Part shown: positions 9,378 through 17,545 of the stretch, piece after piece
Layout of the letters: the number at the start of each line of letters is the position of its first letter
Position numbering within the stretch: position 1 is the stretch's first letter
From: Nostoc favosum CHAB5714
GTDB taxonomy: Bacteria > Cyanobacteriota > Cyanobacteriia > Cyanobacteriales > Nostocaceae
NCBI RefSeq assembly: GCF_020829495.1
Contig: NZ_JAIVFQ010000013.1
Span: forward strand, 62,001 to 126,000
Reading direction: 5' to 3'
DNA length: 64,000 bases
Notes under the pieces: generated by a model
The model's database searches: none
What the model saw: only the letters and a program-made list of their open reading frames with translations
Told to the model about the DNA's origin: nothing
Position numbers and translations under genes: made by a program

Positions 9378-9625
9378 AGCTTTTACTTTCTCAAACCCCA
9401 GTTTGTTTTCTCATTTTGGTGTTTTCCGCAAGTAAAAGAAGCTTTTGCTTTCTCAAACCCCAGTTTACTTTCTCATTTTGGTGTTTTCCGCAAGTAAAAG
9501 AAGCTTTGACTTACTCAAAAGAAGCTTTGACTTTCTCATTTTGGTATTTTCCGCAAGTAAAATCAGCTTTGACTTACTCAAACCCCAGTTTGCTTTCTGA
9601 TTTTGGTGTTTTTTGCAAATAAAAT
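9378..9625. repeat. 62-bp tandem repeat, about four units
   Basis: Units begin AGCTTTTACTTTCTC and run through CTCATTTTGGTGTTTTCCGC. They start at 9378, 9440, 9502 and 9565, with a partial unit at 9523. An open frame crosses the array from a TTG at 9275, but the 62-bp period shifts frame from unit to unit, so the encoded sequence is not repeated. I regard it as non-coding. Confidence 0.8.
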
Positions 9626-9716
9626 GCCATTTCGCTTTTTTAAAATGGTTGATTTATCAGAGGATGTCTGAGAAGTATTAAATATTTGTCGATCCCCCCT
9701 AACCCCCCTTAAAAAA

Positions 9717-9975
9717 GTTACGGTGTACACACAAGTCTTACCGCAGCCATATCTTTATTAATAAATCTCGCACTGCGTTTCTATTCCGCCTCGGAATGAA
9801 TTCCGAGTCTCATAGCTGAAGTCCACTAAGCGTGGACTAAATGATCAATTCAGTCCACTTGAGTGGACTTTAGCTATCAGCCCTGAACTTCAATTCTGGG
9901 CGGGATATCGGTGAGCGTGACAGTTTCACTCTGACAAAAATGTGGGTAGAGGACGACTTGTGTATACACGGTAGC
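9717..9975. mobile_element. MITE-like element, family IR-C, with 8-bp duplication
   Basis: About 259 bp. Its ends GTTACGGTGTACACACAAG and CTTGTGTATACACGGTAGC are imperfect inverted repeats. It is flanked by TTAAAAAA at 9709-9716 and 9976-9983, a clear 8-bp target duplication. The interior carries further palindromes such as GTCCACTTGAGTGGAC. Confidence 0.8.
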
Positions 9976-10114
9976 TTAAAAAAGGGGGGATAAGAGTCTT
10001 AAAGTCCCCCAATTTATCGGGGAGCCAGTGCGGTCTTGGGGGTTTCCCCCATGAGCAACTGGCGTGGATTTAGGGGGATCTCCAAGGGCTAGGTGTATAC
10101 AAAAAAACTTTTCA

Positions 10115-10248
10115 TATGATGTCCGGGTAATTAACCATAATAACCGGAACCCCACCCCGCAAAAGCTGCGCTTTAGCTCCCCTAAGAGCTTGCGGGGAGG
10201 GGTTGGGGGTGGGGTTCTTTTATTATGGGTGATTTGGCGGACATGATA
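10115..10248. mobile_element. MITE-like element, family IR-A, copy 4
   Basis: 134 bp with ends TATGATGTCCGG and GCGGACATGATA, flanked by TCA at 10112-10114 and 10249-10251. It is inserted inside the right terminal repeat of the IR-D element. Confidence 0.85.
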
Positions 10249-10360
10249 TCAGACATCCTTTCAGAATTAGCGCCTTTGAGAATCTGTTTCTGGATTACTT
10301 AAGAATCCCCATCCGCCCATGCGGTGGGGAGTATCAATTGACTAATTAACCCTAATAGAC

Positions 10361-11782
10361 TTAACCAAAATGCTGAATAATTGCCTCAGCAAATTCAGAA
10401 CATTTTAAAGGTTCAACTGGCGGTTCCAGCAACCGCGCTAAATCGTAGGTGACTTGACTACTCGCGATCGCATCACTTAAACCTTTCTTAACTAAGTCTG
10501 CGGCTTCTTGCCAACCCATAAATTCCAGCATCATCACACCAGACAAAATCACTGAACCAGGATTAATCCGATCTAATCCGGCGTGTTTGGGTGCAGTGCC
10601 GTGGGTAGCTTCAAATATGGCACTAGAATCACCAATATTTGCCCCTGGCCCCATTCCCAATCCCCCAACAATCGCAGCAGCCGCATCAGACAAGTAATCG
10701 CCGTTCAAATTCATCGTCGCCAAAATCGAATACTCATCCGGTCTAGTTTGGATTTGTTGAAAAATACTGTCAGCAATCCGGTCATTCACCAAAACTTTCT
10801 CTTTCCATTTGCCATCACCGTGGGTTGCCCAAATTGTGTTAATAACAGTTTCAACTTCCTTGACAATTTGCGCTTTCTTGTCTGGAGTGAGACTATCAAA
10901 CCCAGGATCAATCTGGCGGGCGTTTTCTTCCAAAGAAATATTCGGATTTTTTTCCTTATTACTCAAAATCCAAGATTCCCGTTCCGTGACAGTACAGGCG
11001 CGAAATTCACTAGTTGCTAGTTCATAACCCCAATCGCGGAAAGCCCCTTCGGTGTACTTCATGATGTTGCCCTTATGCACCAAAGTCACTTGTTGCTTGT
11101 GTTTGGGCAATAGCAAGGCGTGTTTGATGGCACGTCTGACTAGGCGTTGGGAACCAGTTTTGCTGATGGGTTTGATGCCAATACCAGAATCAAGAGGAAT
11201 TCGTTTTTTCCCATGTTCTGGGGTGGCGGGGATCAGTTCTTCATTGAGAATTTTAATTAAGCGATCGCCAATTTCGCTACCTTGTCGCCACTCAATGCCT
11301 AAATAAATATCTTCCGTATTCTCCCGATAAACAATTACATCCAGCTTTTCGGGATTTTTGTGAGGGGAGGGCGTACCTGCATAGTAACGGCAAGGACGCA
11401 CGCAGGCATACAAGTCAAAAATTTGTCGTAGTGCCACATTTAAAGAACGAATTCCCCCCCCAACGGGAGTAGTCAAAGGCCCTTTAATAGCTACACCATA
11501 TTCTTCAATTGCCGTTAGAGTGTCTTGAGGTAAATACTGATAAGTACCGTATAAATCACAAGCTTCGTCCCCAGCGTAAACCTTGAACCAACTAATTTGA
11601 CGCTGACCCTTGTATGCTTTGGCTACCGCAGCATCTAGCACCTTTTGGGTAGCAGGCCAGATGTCTATACCTGTACCATCGCCACGAATAAAGGGGATAA
11701 TTGGATTGTCCGGTACGATTGGTTCACCATTTTTGAAGGTGATTTTTGCTCCGGCTGCGGGGGGGGTAATCTTTTCGTACAT
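10361..11782 (-). CDS. icd: NADP-dependent isocitrate dehydrogenase
   Basis: Icd oxidatively decarboxylates isocitrate to 2-oxoglutarate. In cyanobacteria 2-oxoglutarate is both the carbon skeleton for ammonium assimilation and the signal sensed by NtcA and PII. The 473-residue length fits the long cyanobacterial form rather than the 416-residue E. coli enzyme. Visible motifs include [15 protein letters not shown], the substrate loop [27 protein letters not shown], the metal/substrate segment [13 protein letters not shown] and [16 protein letters not shown] (complement at 11793-11797) precedes the ATG. It is divergent from gun4 across 273 bases. I did not find a perfect GTA-N8-TAC site there. 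Confidence 0.97.
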   Translation of the reverse strand: MYEKITPPAAGAKITFKNGEPIVPDNPIIPFIRGDGTGIDIWPATQKVLDAAVAKAYKGQRQISWFKVYAGDEACDLYGTYQYLPQDTLTAIEEYGVAIKGPLTTPVGGGIRSLNVALRQIFDLYACVRPCRYYAGTPSPHKNPEKLDVIVYRENTEDIYLGIEWRQGSEIGDRLIKILNEELIPATPEHGKKRIPLDSGIGIKPISKTGSQRLVRRAIKHALLLPKHKQQVTLVHKGNIMKYTEGAFRDWGYELATSEFRACTVTERESWILSNKEKNPNISLEENARQIDPGFDSLTPDKKAQIVKEVETVINTIWATHGDGKWKEKVLVNDRIADSIFQQIQTRPDEYSILATMNLNGDYLSDAAAAIVGGLGMGPGANIGDSSAIFEATHGTAPKHAGLDRINPGSVILSGVMMLEFMGWQEAADLVKKGLSDAIASSQVTYDLARLLEPPVEPLKCSEFAEAIIQHFG

Positions 11783-12055
11783 ACTTCACACACTCCTAAT
11801 CGATACGCTGCTATTCAAAAAACCTTATGTGGCAGGCTTGTATATTTTGCTGTGTTTTTTGTTCACCAAGCCATAAGGCGCAGATTTTCCCCCTACTCCC
11901 CTTGTACCTTATTTGGGGATTAAGTGTGGGATTCAGTGAAGCGATCGCAATTTTGTACGATCAAAAATAGTAAACTACTTTTCGCTATCAATGCTTCACC
12001 TTAGAGAAGCCCAATAGCTTACCGCTCTTTCACTGATCGCTAAAACGAGAATGGC

Positions 12056-12784
12056 ATGACAGACCCAATGATTTTATCAGGCCCTGCTAATGACATCGAC
12101 TCCCTCCGACGACCGTTAATCGCTGGGTCTGAAAAAGTCCAACAGCAGATAATCCCACAATTAGCTGAGTTGGGTAATGAGGGATTAGACGTGTTGATGG
12201 AATTTTTACTGAAACGACGTGAGAACCCAGCTACTTGGGTTGATGGCAAAGCTTACCAAGTCCTCTACAACTCTGATGCACCTCAAGCCAAAGAATTTCT
12301 GCGCTCCTCTTTTCCTGAAGGAATTGTACCTCTAAAATCAGAGTGCGGGATTAACTACAATTCTTTGCAACAGCTACTAGCTGTTCAAGACTTCCAAGCA
12401 GCCGATCGCGTCACCATAGAAAAAATGTGTGAACTATCAGGGCCAACGGCTGTACAACGAAAATGGTTGTACTTTACTGAGGTAGAAAATACCTCGGCTG
12501 TTGACTTGCAAACCATTAACAACCTTTGGTTAGTCCACTCCGAAGGTAAATTTGGCTTTTCAGTGCAGCGAGAAATCTGGTTAAGTTTGGGTAAAAACTG
12601 GGAGAATTTCTGGCCGAAAATTGGCTGGAAAGCAGGTAATAACTGGACGCGATACCCTAACGAGTTTACCTGGGATTTGAGTGCGCCTAGAGGTCACTTA
12701 CCCCTCTCTAATCAACTCCGGGGGGTACGAGTCTTTGCTTCTTTACTCTCTCACCCTGCTTGGTCGAAGAATCCAGAAAAATGA
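12056..12784 (+). CDS. gun4: Gun4-domain tetrapyrrole-binding protein
   Basis: Gun4 binds protoporphyrin IX and Mg-protoporphyrin and stimulates the ChlH subunit of magnesium chelatase at the branch toward chlorophyll. This 242-residue protein has the usual two-part build: an N-terminal all-helical bundle (about 1-85) and the Gun4 core (about 90-235) with YNSLQQLLAVQDFQAADRVT, the RKWLYFTEVE segment and the conserved tail WDLSAPRGHLP and HPAWSKNP. Size matches the Synechocystis protein. An ATG three bases upstream in another phase runs straight into a stop, which supports this start. A HicB-like gene follows 25 bases later but is unlikely to share function. Confidence 0.92.
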   Translation: MTDPMILSGPANDIDSLRRPLIAGSEKVQQQIIPQLAELGNEGLDVLMEFLLKRRENPATWVDGKAYQVLYNSDAPQAKEFLRSSFPEGIVPLKSECGINYNSLQQLLAVQDFQAADRVTIEKMCELSGPTAVQRKWLYFTEVENTSAVDLQTINNLWLVHSEGKFGFSVQREIWLSLGKNWENFWPKIGWKAGNNWTRYPNEFTWDLSAPRGHLPLSNQLRGVRVFASLLSHPAWSKNPEK

Positions 12785-12809
12785 TTTTGAGCCTACGTAC
12801 AAATAGATT

Positions 12810-13028
12810 ATGATCAATCCCACCAACCGAGAGTTCTACGTCATTATTGAACGGGATGAAGATGGCTACTATGTCGGAGAAGTACCTCAGCTACAAGCCT
12901 GTTACAGTCAAGGAGAAACAATTGATGAGTTGATGGCTAACATGAAAGAAGTAATTGAACTTTGTTTAGAAACAACAAGTGATGAAGAAATACCAGAATT
13001 TATAAGTATTCAAAAGGTAGTGATTTAA
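12810..13028 (+). CDS. HicB-like antitoxin-type protein
   Basis: A 72-residue protein with the partial RNase H-like HicB fold: VIIERDEDGYYVGEVPQLQA, followed by SQGETIDELMANMKEVIELC. Full HicB antitoxins often add a DNA-binding tail; this one lacks it. No hicA is adjacent. Instead it lies seven bases before a brnT-type toxin gene on the same strand, so it may be a co-transcribed orphan or an extra regulator. HicB assignment is by motif; its role here is unknown. Confidence 0.75.
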   Translation: MINPTNREFYVIIERDEDGYYVGEVPQLQACYSQGETIDELMANMKEVIELCLETTSDEEIPEFISIQKVVI

Positions 13029-13035
13029 TAATTTC

Positions 13036-13308
13036 ATGAAGTTTGAGTGGGACGAAAACAAAGCGGCAATAAATCTTTTAAAACATCAGGTTTCCTTTGA
13101 AGAAGCCAAAACTGTTTTCGATGATCCGCTCTATGTTGACTTCTATGATCCAGACCACTCTGATGATGAGGAGCGTTACCTTATTATTGGAGAGTCAAAT
13201 CGGGGACGCTTACTAATCATGTCGTATACAGAGAGAGGAAATTCGATTCGTCTCATTAGTGCAAGAGAAGTAACACGATCCGAGCGAGAAGCCTATGAAG
13301 AAGGGTAA
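13036..13308 (+). CDS. brnT: BrnT family toxin
   Basis: BrnT toxins are small RelE-fold ribonucleases that slow translation until neutralised by BrnA. This 90-residue protein shows the family pattern: FEWDENKAAINLLKHQVSF at the N-terminus, EEAKTVFDDP, the DPDHSDDEERYLIIG segment, and RLLIMSYTER with IRLISAREVTRSERE at the end. Length is typical. The downstream gene overlaps its 3' end by 14 bases, as expected for a translationally coupled toxin and antitoxin. Confidence 0.88.
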   Translation: MKFEWDENKAAINLLKHQVSFEEAKTVFDDPLYVDFYDPDHSDDEERYLIIGESNRGRLLIMSYTERGNSIRLISAREVTRSEREAYEEG

Positions 13309-13561
13309 GCCAGAAATGGAAGACGATCTGCGATCAGAGTATGACTTAAAGAGTTTAAGGGTCAGAAAGTTCGGCCCTGAACGAAAAAGCTTTGGGAAGA
13401 CAACAATTCGTTTAGAAGCGGATGTTGCAGAGGTTTTTCCCAATGCTGATGCCGTCAATGAGGCTCTAAGATTTCTGATTAGAGTTGTGCAGAACGACCA
13501 AGTTTCTGCACTTGCAAAGCAGCCTCACAGTTCCTCGGAGGGGGCGGATCAAACCTCCTAG
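13295..13561 (+). CDS. brnA: BrnA-like antitoxin
   Basis: The partner of the BrnT-type toxin: 88 residues with an N-terminal charged toxin-binding part (EDDLRSEYDLKSLRVRKFG) and a C-terminal ribbon-helix-helix-like segment, DVAEVFPNADAVNEALRFLI, which would bind the operon promoter. The order toxin then antitoxin and the 14-base overlap are normal for brnTA. The last 20 residues are polar and repeat-like, so the native C-terminus may have been altered. Confidence 0.78.
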   Translation: MKKGKPEMEDDLRSEYDLKSLRVRKFGPERKSFGKTTIRLEADVAEVFPNADAVNEALRFLIRVVQNDQVSALAKQPHSSSEGADQTS

Positions 13562-13612
13562 TGCTTAGTTGGAAGTGCCGCAGATCCCAAACTGAAAATA
13601 TCAAATCAGATA

Positions 13613-14734
13613 ATGGCAAACGTTCGTCTAGAAGATATTAAACGTAGATTCAATAACGTCACCGCTATTGAAGATATTACCTTTGAAATTCCTGATGGCG
13701 AGTTTTGGGTTTTAGTCGGGCCGTCGGGTTGTGGTAAGTCTACAATTTTGCGAACGATCGCTGGTTTAGAAACCGCTACATCTGGCAAACTCTATATTGG
13801 CGATCGCTTGGTGAATAATATCCCAGCCAGACAACGGGATGTGGCGATGGTGTTCCAAAACTACGCTCTCTATCCTCACATGAGTGTGGCGCAAAACATC
13901 GGCTTTGGCTTGCAAATGCGAAAGGTTGACTCGAAAATCATTCAAGAACGGGTGATGAATGTGGCGCGATCGCTTTCTCTGGATCATTTGCTGGATCGCA
14001 AGCCGAAACAACTTTCCGGGGGACAGCAACAACGAGTAGCATTAGGGAGAGCGATCGCTCGTGAACCCCAAGTGTTTTTACTTGATGAACCTTTATCTAA
14101 TTTAGATGCCCAATTGCGCGATGATACAAGGGCAGAATTGAAACAGCTACATCAAGAATTAGGCATTACAACAATTTACGTCACCCACGATCAAGTTGAA
14201 GCGATGACTTTGGCTGATAAAATTGTCGTGCTAAATCACGGACGGATTCAACAAATTGGCGATCCCCAAACTATTTATGCAAGTCCTGCTAATCAGATGG
14301 TGGCAACTTTTTTAGGCAGTCCGCCAATGAATATTTTGCCTGCAATCTATGAAAATAACGGTTTTGATGTAAGTGGACAGTTATTAGCAATTCCAGCAGT
14401 TGTGAAAGAAAAATTGCAGTTGCGTCAAGGACATAGTTATGAATTGGGGATTCGTCCAGAGCATATTTTTATTAACGTAGACGCTTCGGCTTGCCGCAGG
14501 CTACCGCCAACCCGCCAAGAAGTAAATGAGAGTCAGCTGATTGTGGAAGTTAAGGTGGTGGAACCTTTGGGAAGGGAAACTTTGATTCGTGCTGGTTTAC
14601 CTGGTTCGCCGGTGGTGTTGAATATTCAGGTGGGCGGGGATGTGCGTCCGCGTCCAGGCGATCGCCTTTCTCTACAACTTGATTTAAATCAATTGTTTGT
14701 ATTTGATCCCAAAACAGGGGACAGAATTTTATAA
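13613..14734 (+). CDS. ABC transporter ATP-binding protein, sugar/polyol (UgpC/MalK-type)
   Basis: A 373-residue ATPase of the CUT1 importer type. Walker A is GPSGCGKST (about 36-44), the signature is LSGGQQQRVALGRA, and Walker B is VFLLDEPLSNLDA, with the switch His in YVTHDQVEAMTLAD. A C-terminal OB-type regulatory domain (about 235-370) contains LGIRPEHIF. Such ATPases energise uptake of sugars, glycerol phosphate or compatible solutes and may serve several permeases; no permease or binding protein is adjacent. Odd: just after the LGIRPEHIF motif, the segment INVDASACRRLPPTRQE is encoded by a dispersed repeat (14474-14508). Confidence 0.93.
   Translation: MANVRLEDIKRRFNNVTAIEDITFEIPDGEFWVLVGPSGCGKSTILRTIAGLETATSGKLYIGDRLVNNIPARQRDVAMVFQNYALYPHMSVAQNIGFGLQMRKVDSKIIQERVMNVARSLSLDHLLDRKPKQLSGGQQQRVALGRAIAREPQVFLLDEPLSNLDAQLRDDTRAELKQLHQELGITTIYVTHDQVEAMTLADKIVVLNHGRIQQIGDPQTIYASPANQMVATFLGSPPMNILPAIYENNGFDVSGQLLAIPAVVKEKLQLRQGHSYELGIRPEHIFINVDASACRRLPPTRQEVNESQLIVEVKVVEPLGRETLIRAGLPGSPVVLNIQVGGDVRPRPGDRLSLQLDLNQLFVFDPKTGDRIL
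14474..14508. repeat. Dispersed palindromic repeat inside the ABC ATPase gene
   Basis: AACGTAGACGCTTCGGCTTG and the following CCGCAGGCTACCGCC recur almost unchanged at 52559-52597 in intergenic DNA. The reading frame is kept. Confidence 0.85.
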
Positions 14735-14845
14735 AGAGTTTCTTCAACTGCCAGAAATAATTGCAAATTCCCAATTTTTTGTAGCCAGAATCTAAGAAAA
14801 TAAAAACTGCAATAGAGACTTAATGGATTCCCTGCAAAAACTTAT

Positions 14846-15613
14846 ATGACTATTAATCGACGCCATTTCTTGTTTTTACTCACAGCAGGTGCGGGTGCTT
14901 TTGCATTAGATGCTTGTGCATTAGCAGAGAAATCTCCTGACGGAAACGCTGCAACACCAAATACAACAGCAAATACAACAGCAAATACAACAGGGGCTAT
15001 TCAACTGCCGCCTTTACCTTACGCCTACGAAGCACTGGAACCACACATCGATGCCAAAACGATGCAATTTCACCACGATAAGCACCATGCAACTTATGTA
15101 AAAAACCTGAATGCAGCGTTAGCTAAACATCCAGAACTCAAAGGTAAAAGCGTTGAAGAACTGTTGCAGAAACTTGACAATGTACCACAAGATATTCGCA
15201 ATACAGTACGCAATAATGGCGGTGGTCATGTGAACCACTCAATGTTCTGGCAAATTATGAAGCCGAAGGGTGGGGGAGAACCAACAGGAAATATAGCCTC
15301 CGCGATTAATCAAAATTTTGCCTCTTTTGCAGCTTTCAAAAAACAGTTTAACGAAGCTGGTGCTGGTCGTTTTGGTAGTGGTTGGGTTTGGCTAGTGCGT
15401 AACAAAGGTGGCAAGTTGGAAGTGACAACTACAGCTAACCAAGATAGTCCCTTAAGTGCAGGTAAATATCCTATCTTGGGTAATGACGTATGGGAACATG
15501 CATATTATCTCAATTACCAGAATCGCCGCGCCGATTATTTAGATGCTTGGTGGAACGTGGTTAATTGGGATGAGATTAACAAGCGGTTTGCAGCAGCAAC
15601 TAAATTTGCCTGA
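14846..15613 (+). CDS. sodA: Manganese superoxide dismutase, exported or lipid-anchored
   Basis: SodA dismutates superoxide. The catalytic body shows all expected motifs: [32 protein letters not shown], and [20 protein letters not shown] with the Asp and His metal ligands. ANQDSPL (Gln in the active-site position) favours Mn over Fe. The 255-residue length exceeds soluble SODs because of an N-terminal leader. It has a twin-arginine start (NRRHFLFLL) and a lipobox-like LDAC ending at Cys24, followed by a Thr/Asn linker with ANTT repeats. This fits the membrane-bound MnSOD described in heterocyst-forming cyanobacteria. A terminator follows. Confidence 0.95.
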   Translation: MTINRRHFLFLLTAGAGAFALDACALAEKSPDGNAATPNTTANTTANTTGAIQLPPLPYAYEALEPHIDAKTMQFHHDKHHATYVKNLNAALAKHPELKGKSVEELLQKLDNVPQDIRNTVRNNGGGHVNHSMFWQIMKPKGGGEPTGNIASAINQNFASFAAFKKQFNEAGAGRFGSGWVWLVRNKGGKLEVTTTANQDSPLSAGKYPILGNDVWEHAYYLNYQNRRADYLDAWWNVVNWDEINKRFAAATKFA

Positions 15614-15645
15614 AACCAGACAATATTTTAGAGTTATAGGCGCTT

Positions 15646-15687
15646 AAAAACTGGCAACAGAAACAATATTCTGCTGCCAGTTTTTCA
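15646..15687 (+). terminator. Rho-independent terminator of sodA
   Basis: AAAAACTGGCAACAG and CTGCTGCCAGTTTTT form a 15-bp stem with one mismatch, with T residues in the descending arm. Confidence 0.85.
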
Positions 15688-16013
15688 GATGTGATAAGCT
15701 AATCGTCATTCATTTTTTCAAAATGATTTACTTGTATAGGACTATGATTTGATTTCTGAAAAAGCTCGCCCTCAACTCGAAAAGCCTGATTCCATATTCC
15801 CGTTCGGCTACGCTCACGGCAAGCCTACTCTTTGCCTATCGCGCTTGCGCTGCGCTTCGCGCACCACGTAGATAATTTAAAAAATAAAATATGATTCCTA
15901 TAGTAAGCAAAACCACTGCGTTGCATAGAGTTGTCTAAGAGGAAGTCTCTGCTCAGAACTCCTCCCATTGTAGGAAGTGGCGTTACACCTATCGTGCTAA
16001 ATTACTTATGACA

Positions 16014-16125
16014 CAATACGCTTGGGTTAAGGCTAAAACTCTTTGTCAAAGTCAATTTTTTTTAGGAACCACAGAGACGCTGAGGGCACTGAGAGAAGAA
16101 ATAAATGCTTAACTGAACTGTATTG
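16014..16125. mobile_element. MITE-like element, family IR-E, copy 1
   Basis: 112 bp between CAATACGCTTGGGTTAAG and CTTAACTGAACTGTATTG. It is flanked by ACTTATGACA at 16004-16013 and 16126-16135, a perfect 10-bp direct repeat. No coding capacity. A second copy is at 52511-52691. Confidence 0.85.
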
Positions 16126-16266
16126 ACTTATGACAAGTAAAAGCTATATAAGATTAAAATTTAAGATTTTATCATGACAACGCATAAAGCTTAAAATCAT
16201 TTATTCAAATGTCCAATTTCAATAAAAACACTCTTGAGTCATTTTGATTATAAGGAGGATATTCTC

Positions 16267-17151
16267 ATGAAGATTGGTTCCAAATTATTCATGCTTGCTT
16301 TAACTGTTCCATTATTTCTTGGAATTTTAAATTTTAAAGTACAAGCTCAAGTTACTACTATAAAATTGGGTGTAGCTGGTGATATTCCCGTTCCCGGCAA
16401 TTATGATAAGGATGGTAGAGCTGATTTTGCAGTATGGCGACCAAGTAATGGTACTTGGTATGTAATTAACAGTTCTACAGGTCAAGCAGTTACTAGAGAA
16501 TGGGGTGTAGATGGCGATATTCCCGTTCTCGGCGATTATGATGGTGATAGGATAACTGATTTTGCAGTATGGCGACCAAGTAATGGTACTTGGTATGTAA
16601 TTAACAGTTCTACAGGTCTAACAGTTACTAGAAAATTGGGCGTAAATGGCGATATTCCTGTTCCGGGCAGTTATGATAATGATGGGAAAACTGATTTTGC
16701 AGTATGGCGACCAAGTAATGGTACTTGGTATGTAATTAACAGTTCTACAGGTCTAACAGTTACTAGAAAATGGGGTGTAAATGGCGATATTCCCGTTCTC
16801 GCCGATTATGATTATGATAGTAGAACTGATTTTGCACTATGGCGACCCAGTAATGGTACTTGGTATGTAATTAATAGTTATACGCGTCAAGTAGTTATTA
16901 GAAAATTGGGCGTAAATGGTGATGTTCCTGCCCCTGGTAAATATGATGAGGATACTAGAGCTGATTTTGCAGTATGGCGACCAAGTAATGGTACTTGGTA
17001 TGTAATTAACAGTTCTACAGGTCAAGTAGTTACTAGAAAACTGGGCGTAAATGGTGATATTCCTGTCCCTGCCATTTATAATTTCTCTATTAAAAGTGAC
17101 TTCGCAGTATGGCGACCGAGTAATGGCACTTGGTATATTCTGAGGAATTAG
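16267..17151 (+). CDS. Secreted six-repeat VCBS/FG-GAP-like protein
   Basis: The start is chosen at 16267 because AAGGAGG lies at 16252-16258; an in-frame ATG 33 bases upstream lacks one. The 294-residue product has a signal peptide ([18 protein letters not shown], cleaved near VQA) and six near-identical 45-residue repeats. Each has a [10 protein letters not shown] segment with an Asp-rich loop (such as [10 protein letters not shown]) and the constant part [19 protein letters not shown]. The DxDxD-type loops suggest calcium-binding beta-propeller blades of the FG-GAP/VCBS kind, so an extracellular structural or adhesive role is plausible. Repeat DNA is almost identical, which points to recent expansion or homogenisation. 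Ligand and partner are unknown. Confidence 0.85.
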   Translation: MKIGSKLFMLALTVPLFLGILNFKVQAQVTTIKLGVAGDIPVPGNYDKDGRADFAVWRPSNGTWYVINSSTGQAVTREWGVDGDIPVLGDYDGDRITDFAVWRPSNGTWYVINSSTGLTVTRKLGVNGDIPVPGSYDNDGKTDFAVWRPSNGTWYVINSSTGLTVTRKWGVNGDIPVLADYDYDSRTDFALWRPSNGTWYVINSYTRQVVIRKLGVNGDVPAPGKYDEDTRADFAVWRPSNGTWYVINSSTGQVVTRKLGVNGDIPVPAIYNFSIKSDFAVWRPSNGTWYILRN

Positions 17152-17191
17152 GGCTAATATTTTGTCTAGTTACAGCAGAAATCATATATTT

Positions 17192-17512
17192 GAACCACAT
17201 CTTTCGTAAGGGCACAGCATTGCTCATTGGTGTCAACTTAAGTCAGAGAGCTTCATTCCACAGTCATTTTACCCCACACGCTATCCGGCTCCACGCAGGT
17301 GAACCCCAAGACCGCACTGGCTCCCCTTAATCCCCTCCCCGTGAACGGGGAGGGGAGATTTTGTCGTTAGACAAAAGCGGGGTGGGGTTCCGACGGCTTA
17401 ATTAGTGGCTTAATTAGTAATTGAGTGGACTTGATATAACGTCATTGCAAGGGTTTTACGTTAAGTTGACACCTATGAGCAAAGCTTAGCCCTTATCGCG
17501 TGGTCTATTTAC
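17192..17512. mobile_element. Nested repeat relic (IR-H inside IR-B remnant)
   Basis: An element of 263 bp (17220-17482) has 22-bp inverted ends, TTGCTCATTGGTGTCAACTT and its complement, with one mismatch. To its left and right are the two halves of an IR-B core (AACCACATCTTTCGTAAGGG and GCTTAGCCCTTATC...GTGGTCTATTTA). Inside it, CCCCTCCCCGTGAACGGGGA and GTGGACTTGATATAA resemble a decayed IR-A copy. It occupies nearly the whole gap before rsmG. Confidence 0.6.
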
Positions 17513-17545
17513 CTGAAAGTAGCTGTAATTTCCTCGAAACACCCC

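Larger units (their letters stand above)
9661..10259. mobile_element. MITE-like element, family IR-D, interrupted twice
   Basis: The outer ends are AGGATGTCTGAGAAGT (9661-9676) and ACTTTTCA plus GACATCCT. The right end is split by the IR-A copy at 10115-10248. A second insertion (9717-9975) lies near the left end. The internal sequence includes CCCCCATGAGCAA, shared with the second IR-D copy at 52893-53125. Confidence 0.75.

Noticed and set aside
9275-9622. 115-codon open frame from a TTG
   Set aside because: It runs through a 62-bp tandem repeat whose period shifts the frame, so units are translated differently; no ribosome-binding site and no protein features.
11783-12055. NtcA box upstream of icd
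   Set aside because: Several near matches such as GTACGATC and AGTAAACTAC occur, but none has the GTA-N8-TAC spacing.
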